A DNA stretch of 36,850 nt from contig DATKQS010000021.1 of the NCBI GenBank assembly GCA_035532555.1, positions 1-36,850 of the forward strand. The letters run 5' to 3'. Origin of the DNA: Thermoplasmata archaeon (GTDB lineage Archaea > Thermoplasmatota > Thermoplasmata > Lutacidiplasmatales > UBA184). Both the position numbers and the translations under genes were made by a program. How positions within the stretch are numbered: the stretch's first letter is position 1; each line of letters begins with the position of its first letter. This document shows positions 30,217-36,850 of this stretch, piece after piece. The notes under the pieces are model-generated. The model ran no database searches. It saw only the letters and a list, made by a program, of their open reading frames with translations, and was not told the origin of the DNA.

Positions 30217-32343
30217 CTAGATCCCGATGACCGCGTGGGCCACGATGAGCGCGATGAACAGGATCGAGACGGTGTTCACGACCTTGATGAGCGGATTGAT
30301 GGCGGGTCCCGCGGTGTCCTTGGTCGCGTCCCCGACGGTGTCGCCGACGACGGCCGCCTTGTGCGCGTCGGAGCCCTTGCCGCCGAAGTGACCCAGTTCG
30401 ATGTATTTCTTGCCGTTGTCCCATGCGGCGCCCCCCGTGGTCATCATGATCGCGAGCGGGAAGCCGGAGAGGATGACGCCGAGCAGGACGCCCGCGAGCG
30501 CGATGGGTCCGAGCAGGAAGCCGACCGCGAGCGGGACGGAGACCGCGATGATCGCGGGCACTGCGAGCTGGCGGATCGCCGTGACCGTGACGATGTCGAC
30601 GCACGTGCCGTACTCGGGCTTCGCCGTGCCCGCGAGGATGCCGGGGATCTCCTTGAACTGGCGGCGTACCTCGAAGACGATCGCCTTCGCCGCGACCCCG
30701 ACCGCCTCCATCAGGAACGAGGTGAAGAAGAACGGCAGGATCGCCCCGATGATCAGGCCCGCTACGATCAGCGGTTGGTCGATCGTCAGCATGCTGGTGA
30801 ACGAGGTCCAGCAGGAGATCGTCACCGAGGAGCCGCTCCCGCACCACGCCTGGGCGGTCGCGAAAGTGTAGGCCGCGAACAGGGCGAGCGAGGCGAGGAC
30901 GGCCGAGCCGATGGCGTAGCCCTTGGTGATCGCCTTGGTCGTGTTCCCGACCGCGTCCAGCGGATCGGTGATCGCGCGTGCCTCCGCCGGGAGCCCGGCC
31001 ATCTCGGCGATCCCTCCGGCGTTGTCGGTGATCGGGCCGAACGCATCGATCGAGATGATCATGCCCGTGACCGCGAGCATGCTCGCGGCCGCGAGGCCGA
31101 TCCCGTAGAGTCCGAGCTCGGGAGTGGGGGCGGTCGTCCAGCCCTGCCAGCCCACGGCGGTGTAGGCGATCAGGATGGCTCCCACGATCGAGATGCCCGA
31201 GATCCAGACGGCCTCGAGGCCCACGCCTAGGCCCGTGATGACCGTCGTGCCGGCTCCCGCCTGCGCGGATTCGGCGATCTTCTTGACCGGCCGATAGCTC
31301 GAGTTCGTGTAGTAGTCGGTCGCGAGGACGATCAGGACCATCACGACGAGCCCGACCACCGTGGCGACGAACATACCCCAGTTGCCGTTCATCAAGGTGT
31401 AGTTGAGGTAGAACAGGCCCACGACGCCGACGATCGTGGTCGCGCCGAGCCCCTGGTAGAGGGCGCCCATGATGGTGCCGCCGGGCCGCATCCGCACGAA
31501 GGCGATCCCGACGATCGTGGCCACGATCGCCCAGGCGCAGACGACGAGCGGATACAGGATCGCGTTGGGGTAGTTGGTCGTGATGGCGCTCCCGATGAAG
31601 TAGGCGAGGAGCATCGCGCTGACCGCCGTGACGACGTAGGTCTCGAACAGATCCGCGGCCATTCCCGCGCAGTCTCCGACGTTGTCTCCAACGTTGTCCG
31701 CGATGACGGCGGGGTTCCGGGGGTCGTCCTCGGGGATCCCCGCCTCGACCTTGCCGATGAGGTCGGCGCCGACGTCGGCGCCCTTCGTGTAGATCCCGCC
31801 GCCGACCCGGGCGAAGAGACTCATCAGCGACGCCCCGAAGAGGAGCCCGACCATGCTCGAGACGTTGCCACCGAACGCCATGTAGAACCCGACGAGTTCG
31901 ATGAGTGCGAGTCCCGCGACGGAGAGGCCCGTCACGGTGCCGCCGTAGAACGCGAATCGCATGGTCGAAGCCAGATCGCTCTTCTCGGCCTTGGCCGCGG
32001 TGCGCACGTTCGCGCGGACGCTGACGTACATCCCGATCGCGCCCGCGAGCGCGCTGCCCGCAGCGCCGAAGAGGAATCCGATCGCGAGGGCGGGTCCGAT
32101 GCCGCCAATGCCGAACGCGAAGGCGATGATGATCGCGAGCGCGATCGCCACGGAGAACACGATCGTGTACTCGCGGCGCAGGAACGCGTTGGCCCCCTCT
32201 CGGATGGCGTCGCCGATCGACCGCATCCGGTCGTTGCCGTCCGATTGACGCAGGACGAACAGCGTCATCACCGCGGCATACACGAGTGCGAGGACCGAGG
32301 CGACGAGGATCAGGATCTCCAGTTGGAAGGTGCTCAGTCCCAT
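30217..32343 (-). CDS. hppA: Membrane-bound proton-pumping pyrophosphatase
   Basis: A 708-aa integral membrane enzyme with about 16 helices that couples pyrophosphate hydrolysis to H+ export. The active-site loops are present: 'GGGIYTKGADVGADLIGKVE', 'EDDPRNPAVIADNVGDNVGD', 'DAFGPITDNAGGIAEMAGLP' and, near the C-terminus, 'GDTVGDATKDTAGPAINPLI'. The position after 'DAVGNTTKAITKGYA' is Lys (GNTTKA) rather than Ala, which marks K+-independent pumps. Acs, tRNA charging and biosynthesis produce the pyrophosphate. The ATG at 32343 gives a normal first helix, and a TATA box lies 45 nt upstream. Probably monocistronic. Confidence 0.96.
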   Translation of the reverse strand: MGLSTFQLEILILVASVLALVYAAVMTLFVLRQSDGNDRMRSIGDAIREGANAFLRREYTIVFSVAIALAIIIAFAFGIGGIGPALAIGFLFGAAGSALAGAIGMYVSVRANVRTAAKAEKSDLASTMRFAFYGGTVTGLSVAGLALIELVGFYMAFGGNVSSMVGLLFGASLMSLFARVGGGIYTKGADVGADLIGKVEAGIPEDDPRNPAVIADNVGDNVGDCAGMAADLFETYVVTAVSAMLLAYFIGSAITTNYPNAILYPLVVCAWAIVATIVGIAFVRMRPGGTIMGALYQGLGATTIVGVVGLFYLNYTLMNGNWGMFVATVVGLVVMVLIVLATDYYTNSSYRPVKKIAESAQAGAGTTVITGLGVGLEAVWISGISIVGAILIAYTAVGWQGWTTAPTPELGLYGIGLAAASMLAVTGMIISIDAFGPITDNAGGIAEMAGLPAEARAITDPLDAVGNTTKAITKGYAIGSAVLASLALFAAYTFATAQAWCGSGSSVTISCWTSFTSMLTIDQPLIVAGLIIGAILPFFFTSFLMEAVGVAAKAIVFEVRRQFKEIPGILAGTAKPEYGTCVDIVTVTAIRQLAVPAIIAVSVPLAVGFLLGPIALAGVLLGVILSGFPLAIMMTTGGAAWDNGKKYIELGHFGGKGSDAHKAAVVGDTVGDATKDTAGPAINPLIKVVNTVSILFIALIVAHAVIGI

Positions 32344-32383
32344 GACTTCACTCCGTGGTGCTGGTCGCGCGTACCGGCCCCTC

Positions 32384-32393
32384 TATTAAAAAA
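32384..32393 (-). promoter_or_regulatory. TATA box of hppA
   Basis: Minus-strand ttttttaata, the only A/T-rich run nearby, puts transcription start near 32361 with a leader of about 18 nt before the ATG at 32343. Confidence 0.55.
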
Positions 32394-32491
32394 GAATGGT
32401 CGGGGCGGTGTGCCCGCACCGTTGGACGTTTCCTCCCGAGCCCTTGGTGGGTGGGTCGTTCTCGAGCGGAGGAGGATCTCCGCGTCTTCGA

Positions 32492-34411
32492 TCAGGGTTC
32501 GAAGGCGCGTTCGTGCACGCGCCGTGACACCCGGTCGATGAACTCGGGACGCGAAAACGACGCGGAGCCCTTCACTCCGCGAATCCGCAGAGAGACGGTC
32601 CCATCGGCGATCTCCTGATCGCCCACGACCGCGATGTACGGGACGCGATCGACCTCGGCTTCGCGGACCCGCTTGGGGAGCGTCTCGAGCGTGTCGGAGA
32701 CTTCGACCCGGAGGTGGCTCGATCGCAGCTCCTCGAGGAGGCCCCGGGCGAGCTCCACGTGCCGGTCGGCGACGGGAAGGATGCGGACCTGTACCGGGCA
32801 CAGCCAGGGAGGCAGCCGTCCGTTGCAATGCTCAAGGAGGACTCCGAGGAACCGCTCCCAGCTTCCGAGGATCGTCCGGTGGATGACCACGGGGGCGTGC
32901 ATCTTTCCGTCCGCGCCCTGGTACTCGAGCGCGAAGCGGATCGGCTGCTGGTAATCAAGCTGGATCGTCCCCGTCTGCCACGGCCGTCCGATGCTGTCGC
33001 GGATGTGGATGTCGATCTTGGGGCCGTAGAACGCCCCCTCCCCGGGAGAGACGCGGTACTGTACTCCGGACTCCTTCAGGACCTTCTCGAGCGTCGCCTC
33101 CGCGCGGTCCCAGGTCTCCTTGTCTCCCAGGAACGTCGCCGGCCGCGTGGAGAGTTCGTAGCTCCACTCCAGGTGGAACGTCGTAAAGGCGCTCCGTACC
33201 CATTCGAGGAGGACCCGGATCTCCTGCTCGATCTGATCCTCCGATACGAAGAGGTGGGCATCGTCCTGGACGAACTCCCGGACCCGAGTCATTCCATGCA
33301 GCGTGCCGCTTGGCTCGTTGCGGTGGAGCGGAGCGAACTCGGCGAGACGAAGCGGCAGCTCGCGGTAACTCCGCGCGCGCGAGCGGAAGATCATCATCGA
33401 GCCGGGGCAGTTCATCGGCTTCCAGCCGAACGTCCGGTCCTCGCTCGTCGTCAGGAACATGTTCTCCCGATAGTGCTCCCAGTGCCCGCTTGTCTGGTAG
33501 ACCGAGACATCGAACAGGAGAGGCGTGCGGACCTCCGAGTACCCGGTCTCGTGCAGGTGTTCGGTCACGAACCGTTCCAGTTCTCGGACCACGATCATTC
33601 CCTTCGGAAGCCACACCGGGAAGCCCGGGCTCTCCTCGAAGAAGGTGAACAGCTCGAGCTTCGCACCCATGGCTCGGTGATCGCGAGCCTCGGCCTCCTT
33701 GCGCATCTTCAGATACGCATCGAGTCCGGCCCGGGTCGGGAACCCGACCCCGCGCACCCGTTGGATCGACGGTGCGCCCGCTTCCTCCGTGCTCTTGACG
33801 GCCGAGAACCCGAGGACATGAACCCCTTCGAGCCAGTGGGTATCGGGGACGTGGGGACCGCGACACAGGTCGACAAAGTCGCCAGTCGAGTACACCGAGA
33901 CGGGTTCGCCCGCCGGCGCTTCGTGGATGTACCGGAGCTTGTGGGGGTTCGTGGCGAACATCTCCTCGGCCTCGGCCTTCGAGATCTCGCGTCGTTGGAA
34001 CCGGTCCCCCGCGCGGACGGTGCGGTTGATCACGCGACGCATCTCCTCGAGGTCCTCGGGGGTCAGGGGTCGGACATCGAAATCGTAGAAGAACCCCTCG
34101 TCGGTTGGGGGTCCGTGGGTCGGCTTCGCCTCGGGGATGATCTCCGTCAGTGCCTTCGCTACGAGATGGGCCGCAGAGTGCTGCAGGATGTCCCGGCCCG
34201 CTCGGTCCTCGAAGGTGAGCGGTGAGAGCGGGGCGCCGGCCTCGACCCGGCGGTCGAGATCGACGGGGACCCCATCGAGGATCGCGGCGAGGTACGTCGC
34301 GGATTCCTCCGGCCGCCACGCCCGAAGGATCTCCCGTACGGTACTGCCCCGCGGGACCTCCCGTACGCTCGCGTCTGGAAGCCGTACGGTCACCGTGTTG
34401 GGATCGGACAT
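32492..34411 (-). CDS. thrS: Threonyl-tRNA synthetase, bacterial-type domain set
   Basis: A 639-aa class II synthetase charging tRNA-Thr. Domains: TGS ('VTVRLPDASVREVPRGSTVR', about 1-65); the second N-terminal editing domain with 'LQHSAAHLVAKAL' (H-x3-H) and 'DLCRGPHVPDT' (C-x3-H); the catalytic core with zinc ligands Cys in 'KPMNCPGSM', His in 'QDDAHLFV' and His in 'PVVIHRTIL'; motif 2 'PLHRNEPSGTLHGMTRVREF'; motif 3 'GSWERFLGVLLEH'; and the anticodon-binding domain from 'VQVRILPVADRH'. The HxxxH/CxxxH editing domain is the bacterial/eukaryotic kind, not the D-aminoacyl-deacylase-like domain of most euryarchaea. The ATG at 34411 starts directly at TGS. The longer frame to 34591 has no domain. 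Confidence 0.95.
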   Translation of the reverse strand: MSDPNTVTVRLPDASVREVPRGSTVREILRAWRPEESATYLAAILDGVPVDLDRRVEAGAPLSPLTFEDRAGRDILQHSAAHLVAKALTEIIPEAKPTHGPPTDEGFFYDFDVRPLTPEDLEEMRRVINRTVRAGDRFQRREISKAEAEEMFATNPHKLRYIHEAPAGEPVSVYSTGDFVDLCRGPHVPDTHWLEGVHVLGFSAVKSTEEAGAPSIQRVRGVGFPTRAGLDAYLKMRKEAEARDHRAMGAKLELFTFFEESPGFPVWLPKGMIVVRELERFVTEHLHETGYSEVRTPLLFDVSVYQTSGHWEHYRENMFLTTSEDRTFGWKPMNCPGSMMIFRSRARSYRELPLRLAEFAPLHRNEPSGTLHGMTRVREFVQDDAHLFVSEDQIEQEIRVLLEWVRSAFTTFHLEWSYELSTRPATFLGDKETWDRAEATLEKVLKESGVQYRVSPGEGAFYGPKIDIHIRDSIGRPWQTGTIQLDYQQPIRFALEYQGADGKMHAPVVIHRTILGSWERFLGVLLEHCNGRLPPWLCPVQVRILPVADRHVELARGLLEELRSSHLRVEVSDTLETLPKRVREAEVDRVPYIAVVGDQEIADGTVSLRIRGVKGSASFSRPEFIDRVSRRVHERAFEP

Positions 34412-34543
34412 CGAGCCTCGGAGGACGAGGCGACCTCGCCCCTCCCCAAAAAGGGTTCGGACCGGAGGTTCCCCCGACCGGCACCGTCCCCGCCGGCGGC
34501 CGGCATCGCTTTCTACGCGTCGCGCATCGGGCGGCGGAGAACC

Positions 34544-34834
34544 ATGCCGAACTACGTGTTCTTGGTGCAATTGACCGATCAGGGGATTCACACGGTGAAG
34601 GACTCACCCAAGCGGGCCAATGATTTCGAGCGTGCGATCACCGCGGCCGGGGGCAAGGTGACCACGATCCTGCATACCATGGGGATCTACGACGCGGTGG
34701 TCACCGCGGAACTCCCTTCGGACGAGGTGGCGAACCGCCTCGCGCTCGGAGTCGGGCTGAGCGGAGCCGCGCGGACCATCACGCTCAAGGGCTGGACCGA
34801 CGCCGAGTTCCGTCAGCTGGTGGAGAAGCTCTGA
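34544..34834 (+). CDS. GYD-domain protein
   Basis: A 96-aa alpha/beta ferredoxin-like protein with the GYD family pattern: 'MPNYVFLVQLTDQGIHTVKD', a helix 'SPKRANDFERAITAAGGKVT', 'TMGIYDAVVTAELPSDEVAN' with the Gly-x-Tyr-Asp motif (here GIYD), and the closing strand 'ARTITLKGWTDAEFRQLVEK'. Family members form oligomers; their function is mostly unknown. The ATG is 132 nt from the divergent thrS start. Immediately after the stop is a 12-bp palindrome ggccccggggcc (34838-34849). The next roughly 150 nt contain GC-rich inverted repeats but no gene I can support. Confidence 0.8.
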   Translation: MPNYVFLVQLTDQGIHTVKDSPKRANDFERAITAAGGKVTTILHTMGIYDAVVTAELPSDEVANRLALGVGLSGAARTITLKGWTDAEFRQLVEKL

Positions 34835-34995
34835 GCCGGCCCCGGGGCCTCGAGAACCCCGTGCGCCGAAGGCGTCGGAGCGGGGAATGGAAGCCCCCGA
34901 CGGCGCGGGCGCGAACTCGGACGACGGGCCGGGGCGCCGGCCGCTACTTCGATAAGGCCCTAGTCTCCTAGCGGGGTTCGTAGCCGGGCGAGTTC

Positions 34996-35997
34996 ATGCC
35001 GGGGAAGACCGCCGTAATCTCGAAGACGCCATTTCGGGTCACCTTCGCGGGTGGGGGCACCGACCTCCCGGAGTACTACCGGAAGTTCGGGGGCGGCGCC
35101 TGCGTCGCAGGATCGATCAACAAAGGTATCTACGTCATGGTCGCGGAGAATTTCGTACCCTCCGAGATCCGCGTCAGTTACAGGGTCACCGAGGACGCCC
35201 GGCAGAGCATCGACGAGATCGCCCACAGCTCGATCCGGGAAGCGATGCGCCTGCTCCAGATCCCGAGCGGGATCCAGGTCATCACGGCGACCCAAATGCC
35301 CTCCCGCGGCACCGGGATCGGTTCCAGCAGCAGTTGTGCGGTCGGGGTCCTGAACGCGCTCCACTCCTGGCGGGGCGACCGCGTGGGCCCTCGGCAACTG
35401 GCGCGCGAGGCGGTCCGGATCGAACGCGAGATCCTTCACGAGCCGGGCGGAGTCCAGGACCAGTACACGGCGGCCTACGGCGGCCTGAATCTCATCCGGG
35501 TGGACCGGGACGACACGGTCTCGGTTCAGAGCCTGCAGGTGGACCACGACGCGCTCGAGACCCTGAACCAGAGCCTGATGCTCTTCTTCACGGGGGTCGA
35601 GCGACCCTCGTCGGCCATCCATGCGCATCAGGCGAATGCCGTCGAGAGTCATCTCGACGAGTACCGAACGATGAAGGATCTCGCCCTCCAGACCGCCGCG
35701 GCCATCGAGAAGCTTGATCTTCCCGAGATCGGCCGGCTGATGGAGGAGAACTGGGAGCTCAAGCGACGGCTCTCGGAGGGCGTCACCAGTCCGACCATCG
35801 ACGAGTGGTGTGCCGTCGCGAAGCGCAACGGTGCCTTCGGAGGCAAGCTCATGGGCGCGGGCGGAGGCGGATTCCTGTTCTTCGTCGTGCCTCCCGAACG
35901 CCAGCACGACGTCCAGCACGCTCTCGGCTCGCTCGGCCTGATGAGGAAGCCCATCCGCCTCGACATCCGGGGCAGTTCGCTCGTGTTCGAGGAGTGA
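34996..35997 (+). CDS. HddA-like GHMP sugar kinase, second copy
   Basis: A 333-aa GHMP kinase, paralogous to the one at 22059. Motif 1 is 'TPFRVTFAGGGTDLPEYYRK', motif 2 'PSRGTGIGSSSSCAVGVLNA', the subfamily signature 'EPGGVQDQYTAAYGGLNLIR', and motif 3 'KLMGAGGGGFLFFVVPPERQ'. The two copies differ clearly in loops and length, so they probably act on different sugars. It could be a heptose-, fucose- or galactose-type kinase; the sequence alone does not decide. A ttcgataag TATA-like element near 34948-34956 puts the start about 17 nt before the ATG. The GNAT gene lies convergent after 23 nt. Confidence 0.85.
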   Translation: MPGKTAVISKTPFRVTFAGGGTDLPEYYRKFGGGACVAGSINKGIYVMVAENFVPSEIRVSYRVTEDARQSIDEIAHSSIREAMRLLQIPSGIQVITATQMPSRGTGIGSSSSCAVGVLNALHSWRGDRVGPRQLAREAVRIEREILHEPGGVQDQYTAAYGGLNLIRVDRDDTVSVQSLQVDHDALETLNQSLMLFFTGVERPSSAIHAHQANAVESHLDEYRTMKDLALQTAAAIEKLDLPEIGRLMEENWELKRRLSEGVTSPTIDEWCAVAKRNGAFGGKLMGAGGGGFLFFVVPPERQHDVQHALGSLGLMRKPIRLDIRGSSLVFEE

Positions 35998-36020
35998 GGG
36001 TCGAGGCGCGTCCGGCGCGA

Positions 36021-36485
36021 TCAACTCTCGGTGTTCAGTACCCAGTCATACCTGCAGACCACCCGCGCGCCCTTCTGATACATCTCATGATCGGTGGGCA
36101 CCTCGAAGATCCCGGCGAAGTGCGCCCCGAGCCGCTCACAGGTCCGGCGTGAGGCCGCGTTCTCCGGGTCGCACGTGAGGATGATCCTCGTCAGCCCATG
36201 ATCGAGCGCCACCGGCCCGAGCAACCGGCAGGCCCTCTCCGCGAAGTGCCGGCCCCGGTAGCCTTCGGCAACGAAGTACCCCATGTGCCCTGCGGTGAGG
36301 AGGGCCGGGTGATCTCCGATCCTCAATCGAATGGTCCCAATCTCTTCCTCGGATCCGTGGAGCGTGATCTTGTAGTGGTACTGGGGAACGTGGCCTCGAG
36401 CGGGGTCCGCAGGATCCTTCGTCTGGACGTATAGGTCGATCACGCGGTCGGTAAGGTGATCCTCGTTGAGCGTCTCGGTGGACAT
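36021..36485 (-). CDS. GNAT-family N-acetyltransferase
   Basis: A 154-aa acetyltransferase. It has 'YKITLHGSEEEIGTIRLRIG' (strands 2-3), 'MGYFVAEGYRGRHFAERACR' with the acetyl-CoA pyrophosphate loop in YRGRHFA, 'DHGLTRIILTCDPENAASRR' and 'CERLGAHFAGIFEVP' (the Asn and Arg/Lys helix typical of RimJ/RimL-like members). The acceptor is unknown. The ATG at 36485 is preferred over 36506 as it gives a compact start ('MSTETLNEDHLTDR'). Its upstream region is taken up by the tnpB element's left end within about 65 nt, so its promoter may have been displaced or supplied by the element. Confidence 0.82.
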   Translation of the reverse strand: MSTETLNEDHLTDRVIDLYVQTKDPADPARGHVPQYHYKITLHGSEEEIGTIRLRIGDHPALLTAGHMGYFVAEGYRGRHFAERACRLLGPVALDHGLTRIILTCDPENAASRRTCERLGAHFAGIFEVPTDHEMYQKGARVVCRYDWVLNTES

Positions 36486-36552
36486 TGCAACCTCGCGAGC
36501 ATCCACCGCGATGTCGATCCCCGCGGGGCCGGGTTCGCGCAGGGTGACGATG

Positions 36553-36614
36553 TCGGCGAGCGCAAGCCCCCCTACTTGTAGGGGGTTAGCGAGCCCCCTA
36601 TCTACGCTGGGGGC
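36553..36614 (+). repeat. Left-end hairpins of the IS605-family tnpB element
   Basis: Hairpin 1 is cccccta-cttg-taggggg (36568-36585, 7 bp). Hairpin 2 is gccccc (36593-36598) with gggggc (36609-36614), directly before an ATG. Between the arms of hairpin 2 lies cctatcta, a TATA-like element. Subterminal hairpins of this kind are what IS200/IS605 transposases recognise. Order and spacing match the mini-element at 29219. Confidence 0.55.
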
Positions 36615-36850
36615 ATGGATGGAGTGCTACCGCCGAAGATGTATCACCCGAACAAGTACCGCCTCTACCCGTTTCCGAATCAGGAGCGGGAACTCCTCCG
36701 ACAGTTCGGCGAGTTGCGCTTTCTCTGGAACTACGCGCTCGAACAACGGCAAGATGCGTGGCGGAAAGAGAAGCGATCCATCTCGTACGTGGACCAGTGC
36801 CGGGGCCTTGCCAAGTGGAGAGCCTACGACCAGGAGGGGGTCGGGAGGGT
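36615..36850 (+). CDS. tnpB: TnpB (IS200/IS605 family), N-terminal part, cut by window edge
   Basis: The 78 visible residues match the start of TnpB, the RNA-guided nuclease of IS605-type elements and ancestor of Cas12. 'YRLYPFPNQERELLRQFGEL' is followed by 'RFLWNYALEQRQDAWRKEKR'. The second part has the RF.WNYAL pattern conserved in the helix-turn-helix/wedge region. RuvC residues lie beyond the window, so activity cannot be judged. Start: ATG at 36615 follows hairpin 2 directly. The TATA-like cctatcta at 36597-36604 would put transcription near 36627, making the in-frame ATG at 36639 ('MYHPNKYRLYPFP') the better leaderless-type start. No tnpA is visible to the left, so it is an IS1341-like or right-facing arrangement. 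Confidence 0.8.
   Translation, partial: MDGVLPPKMYHPNKYRLYPFPNQERELLRQFGELRFLWNYALEQRQDAWRKEKRSISYVDQCRGLAKWRAYDQEGVGR

Noticed and set aside
34835-34995. Possible small RNA or tRNA between the GYD gene and the second GHMP kinase
   Set aside because: Only GC-rich inverted repeats; no tRNA motifs and no promoter before them.
1-36850. CRISPR array or cas genes
   Set aside because: No regularly spaced direct repeats and no Cas protein motifs were seen; TnpB is related to Cas12 but belongs to a transposon here.

Overview
The window looks like the chromosome of a high-GC archaeon, most likely a Thermoplasmatota lineage (moderate confidence). Many genes have a TATA-like box about 26-30 nt before the start codon and little or no leader. 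Marker genes are archaeal in character: Mre11-Rad50 in archaeal gene order, a short archaeal-type triosephosphate isomerase, GH57 and GH15 glycosidases, and a surface protein with 'GLPNGTNWTLSVDG'-type repeats that I associate with Thermoplasmata. Coding density is high: convergent genes often overlap at their stops, and divergent genes share short promoter regions. I see no rRNA, tRNA or CRISPR array.

Layout. 1-1.5 kb: the tail of an IS630-like transposase and a secreted/anchored beta-repeat protein. 1.6-4.7 kb: fused chorismate mutase-prephenate dehydrogenase, then an ABC-2 exporter pair whose promoter carries an 18-bp palindrome. 4.7-11.7 kb (minus strand): a storage-glucan block with GH15 glucoamylase, two HdeD/DUF308-like membrane proteins, GH57 amylase, a GT4 glucan synthase-like enzyme, triosephosphate isomerase and a small protein. 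12.0-15.7 kb: acetate block with AMP-forming acetyl-CoA synthetase and a SatP/YaaH transporter, separated by a zinc-ribbon gene and a PH-like gene. 15.9-24.5 kb: an alkyl-DHAP-synthase-like flavoprotein, PurT, a methyltransferase/VOC pair, several tiny zinc proteins, a NUDIX hydrolase, an HddA-like GHMP kinase and an aldo/keto reductase. 24.5-29.2 kb: rad50, mre11 and two small unknown genes. 29.2-29.7 kb: a strongly structured RNA-like segment. 30.2-36.5 kb: K+-independent-type proton-pumping pyrophosphatase, bacterial-type threonyl-tRNA synthetase, a GYD protein, a second GHMP kinase and a GNAT acetyltransferase. 36.55 kb to the end: the left end and 5' part of an IS200/IS605-family tnpB.

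How the parts fit: acetate uptake and Acs produce pyrophosphate that the membrane pyrophosphatase could turn into a proton gradient. The glucan enzymes suggest storage and reuse of glucose polymers, with triosephosphate isomerase in the same transcription unit or next to it.

The most interesting element is at 29219-29658. It has a left-end hairpin resembling the one before tnpB at the right edge, a TATA-like box at the same relative place, then about 360 nt packed with hairpins (three GCAA tetraloops, one GGAA), ending in a hairpin typical of tnpB 3' ends, but no tnpB core. I read it as a tnpB-less IS605 derivative that may express an omegaRNA-like transcript. Other notable items are a 47-aa stand-alone copy of an adenylate-kinase LID-type zinc module, a 38-aa C2CH protein, and two genes (GH15, methyltransferase) with clear N-terminal coding but no ATG/GTG/TTG start.
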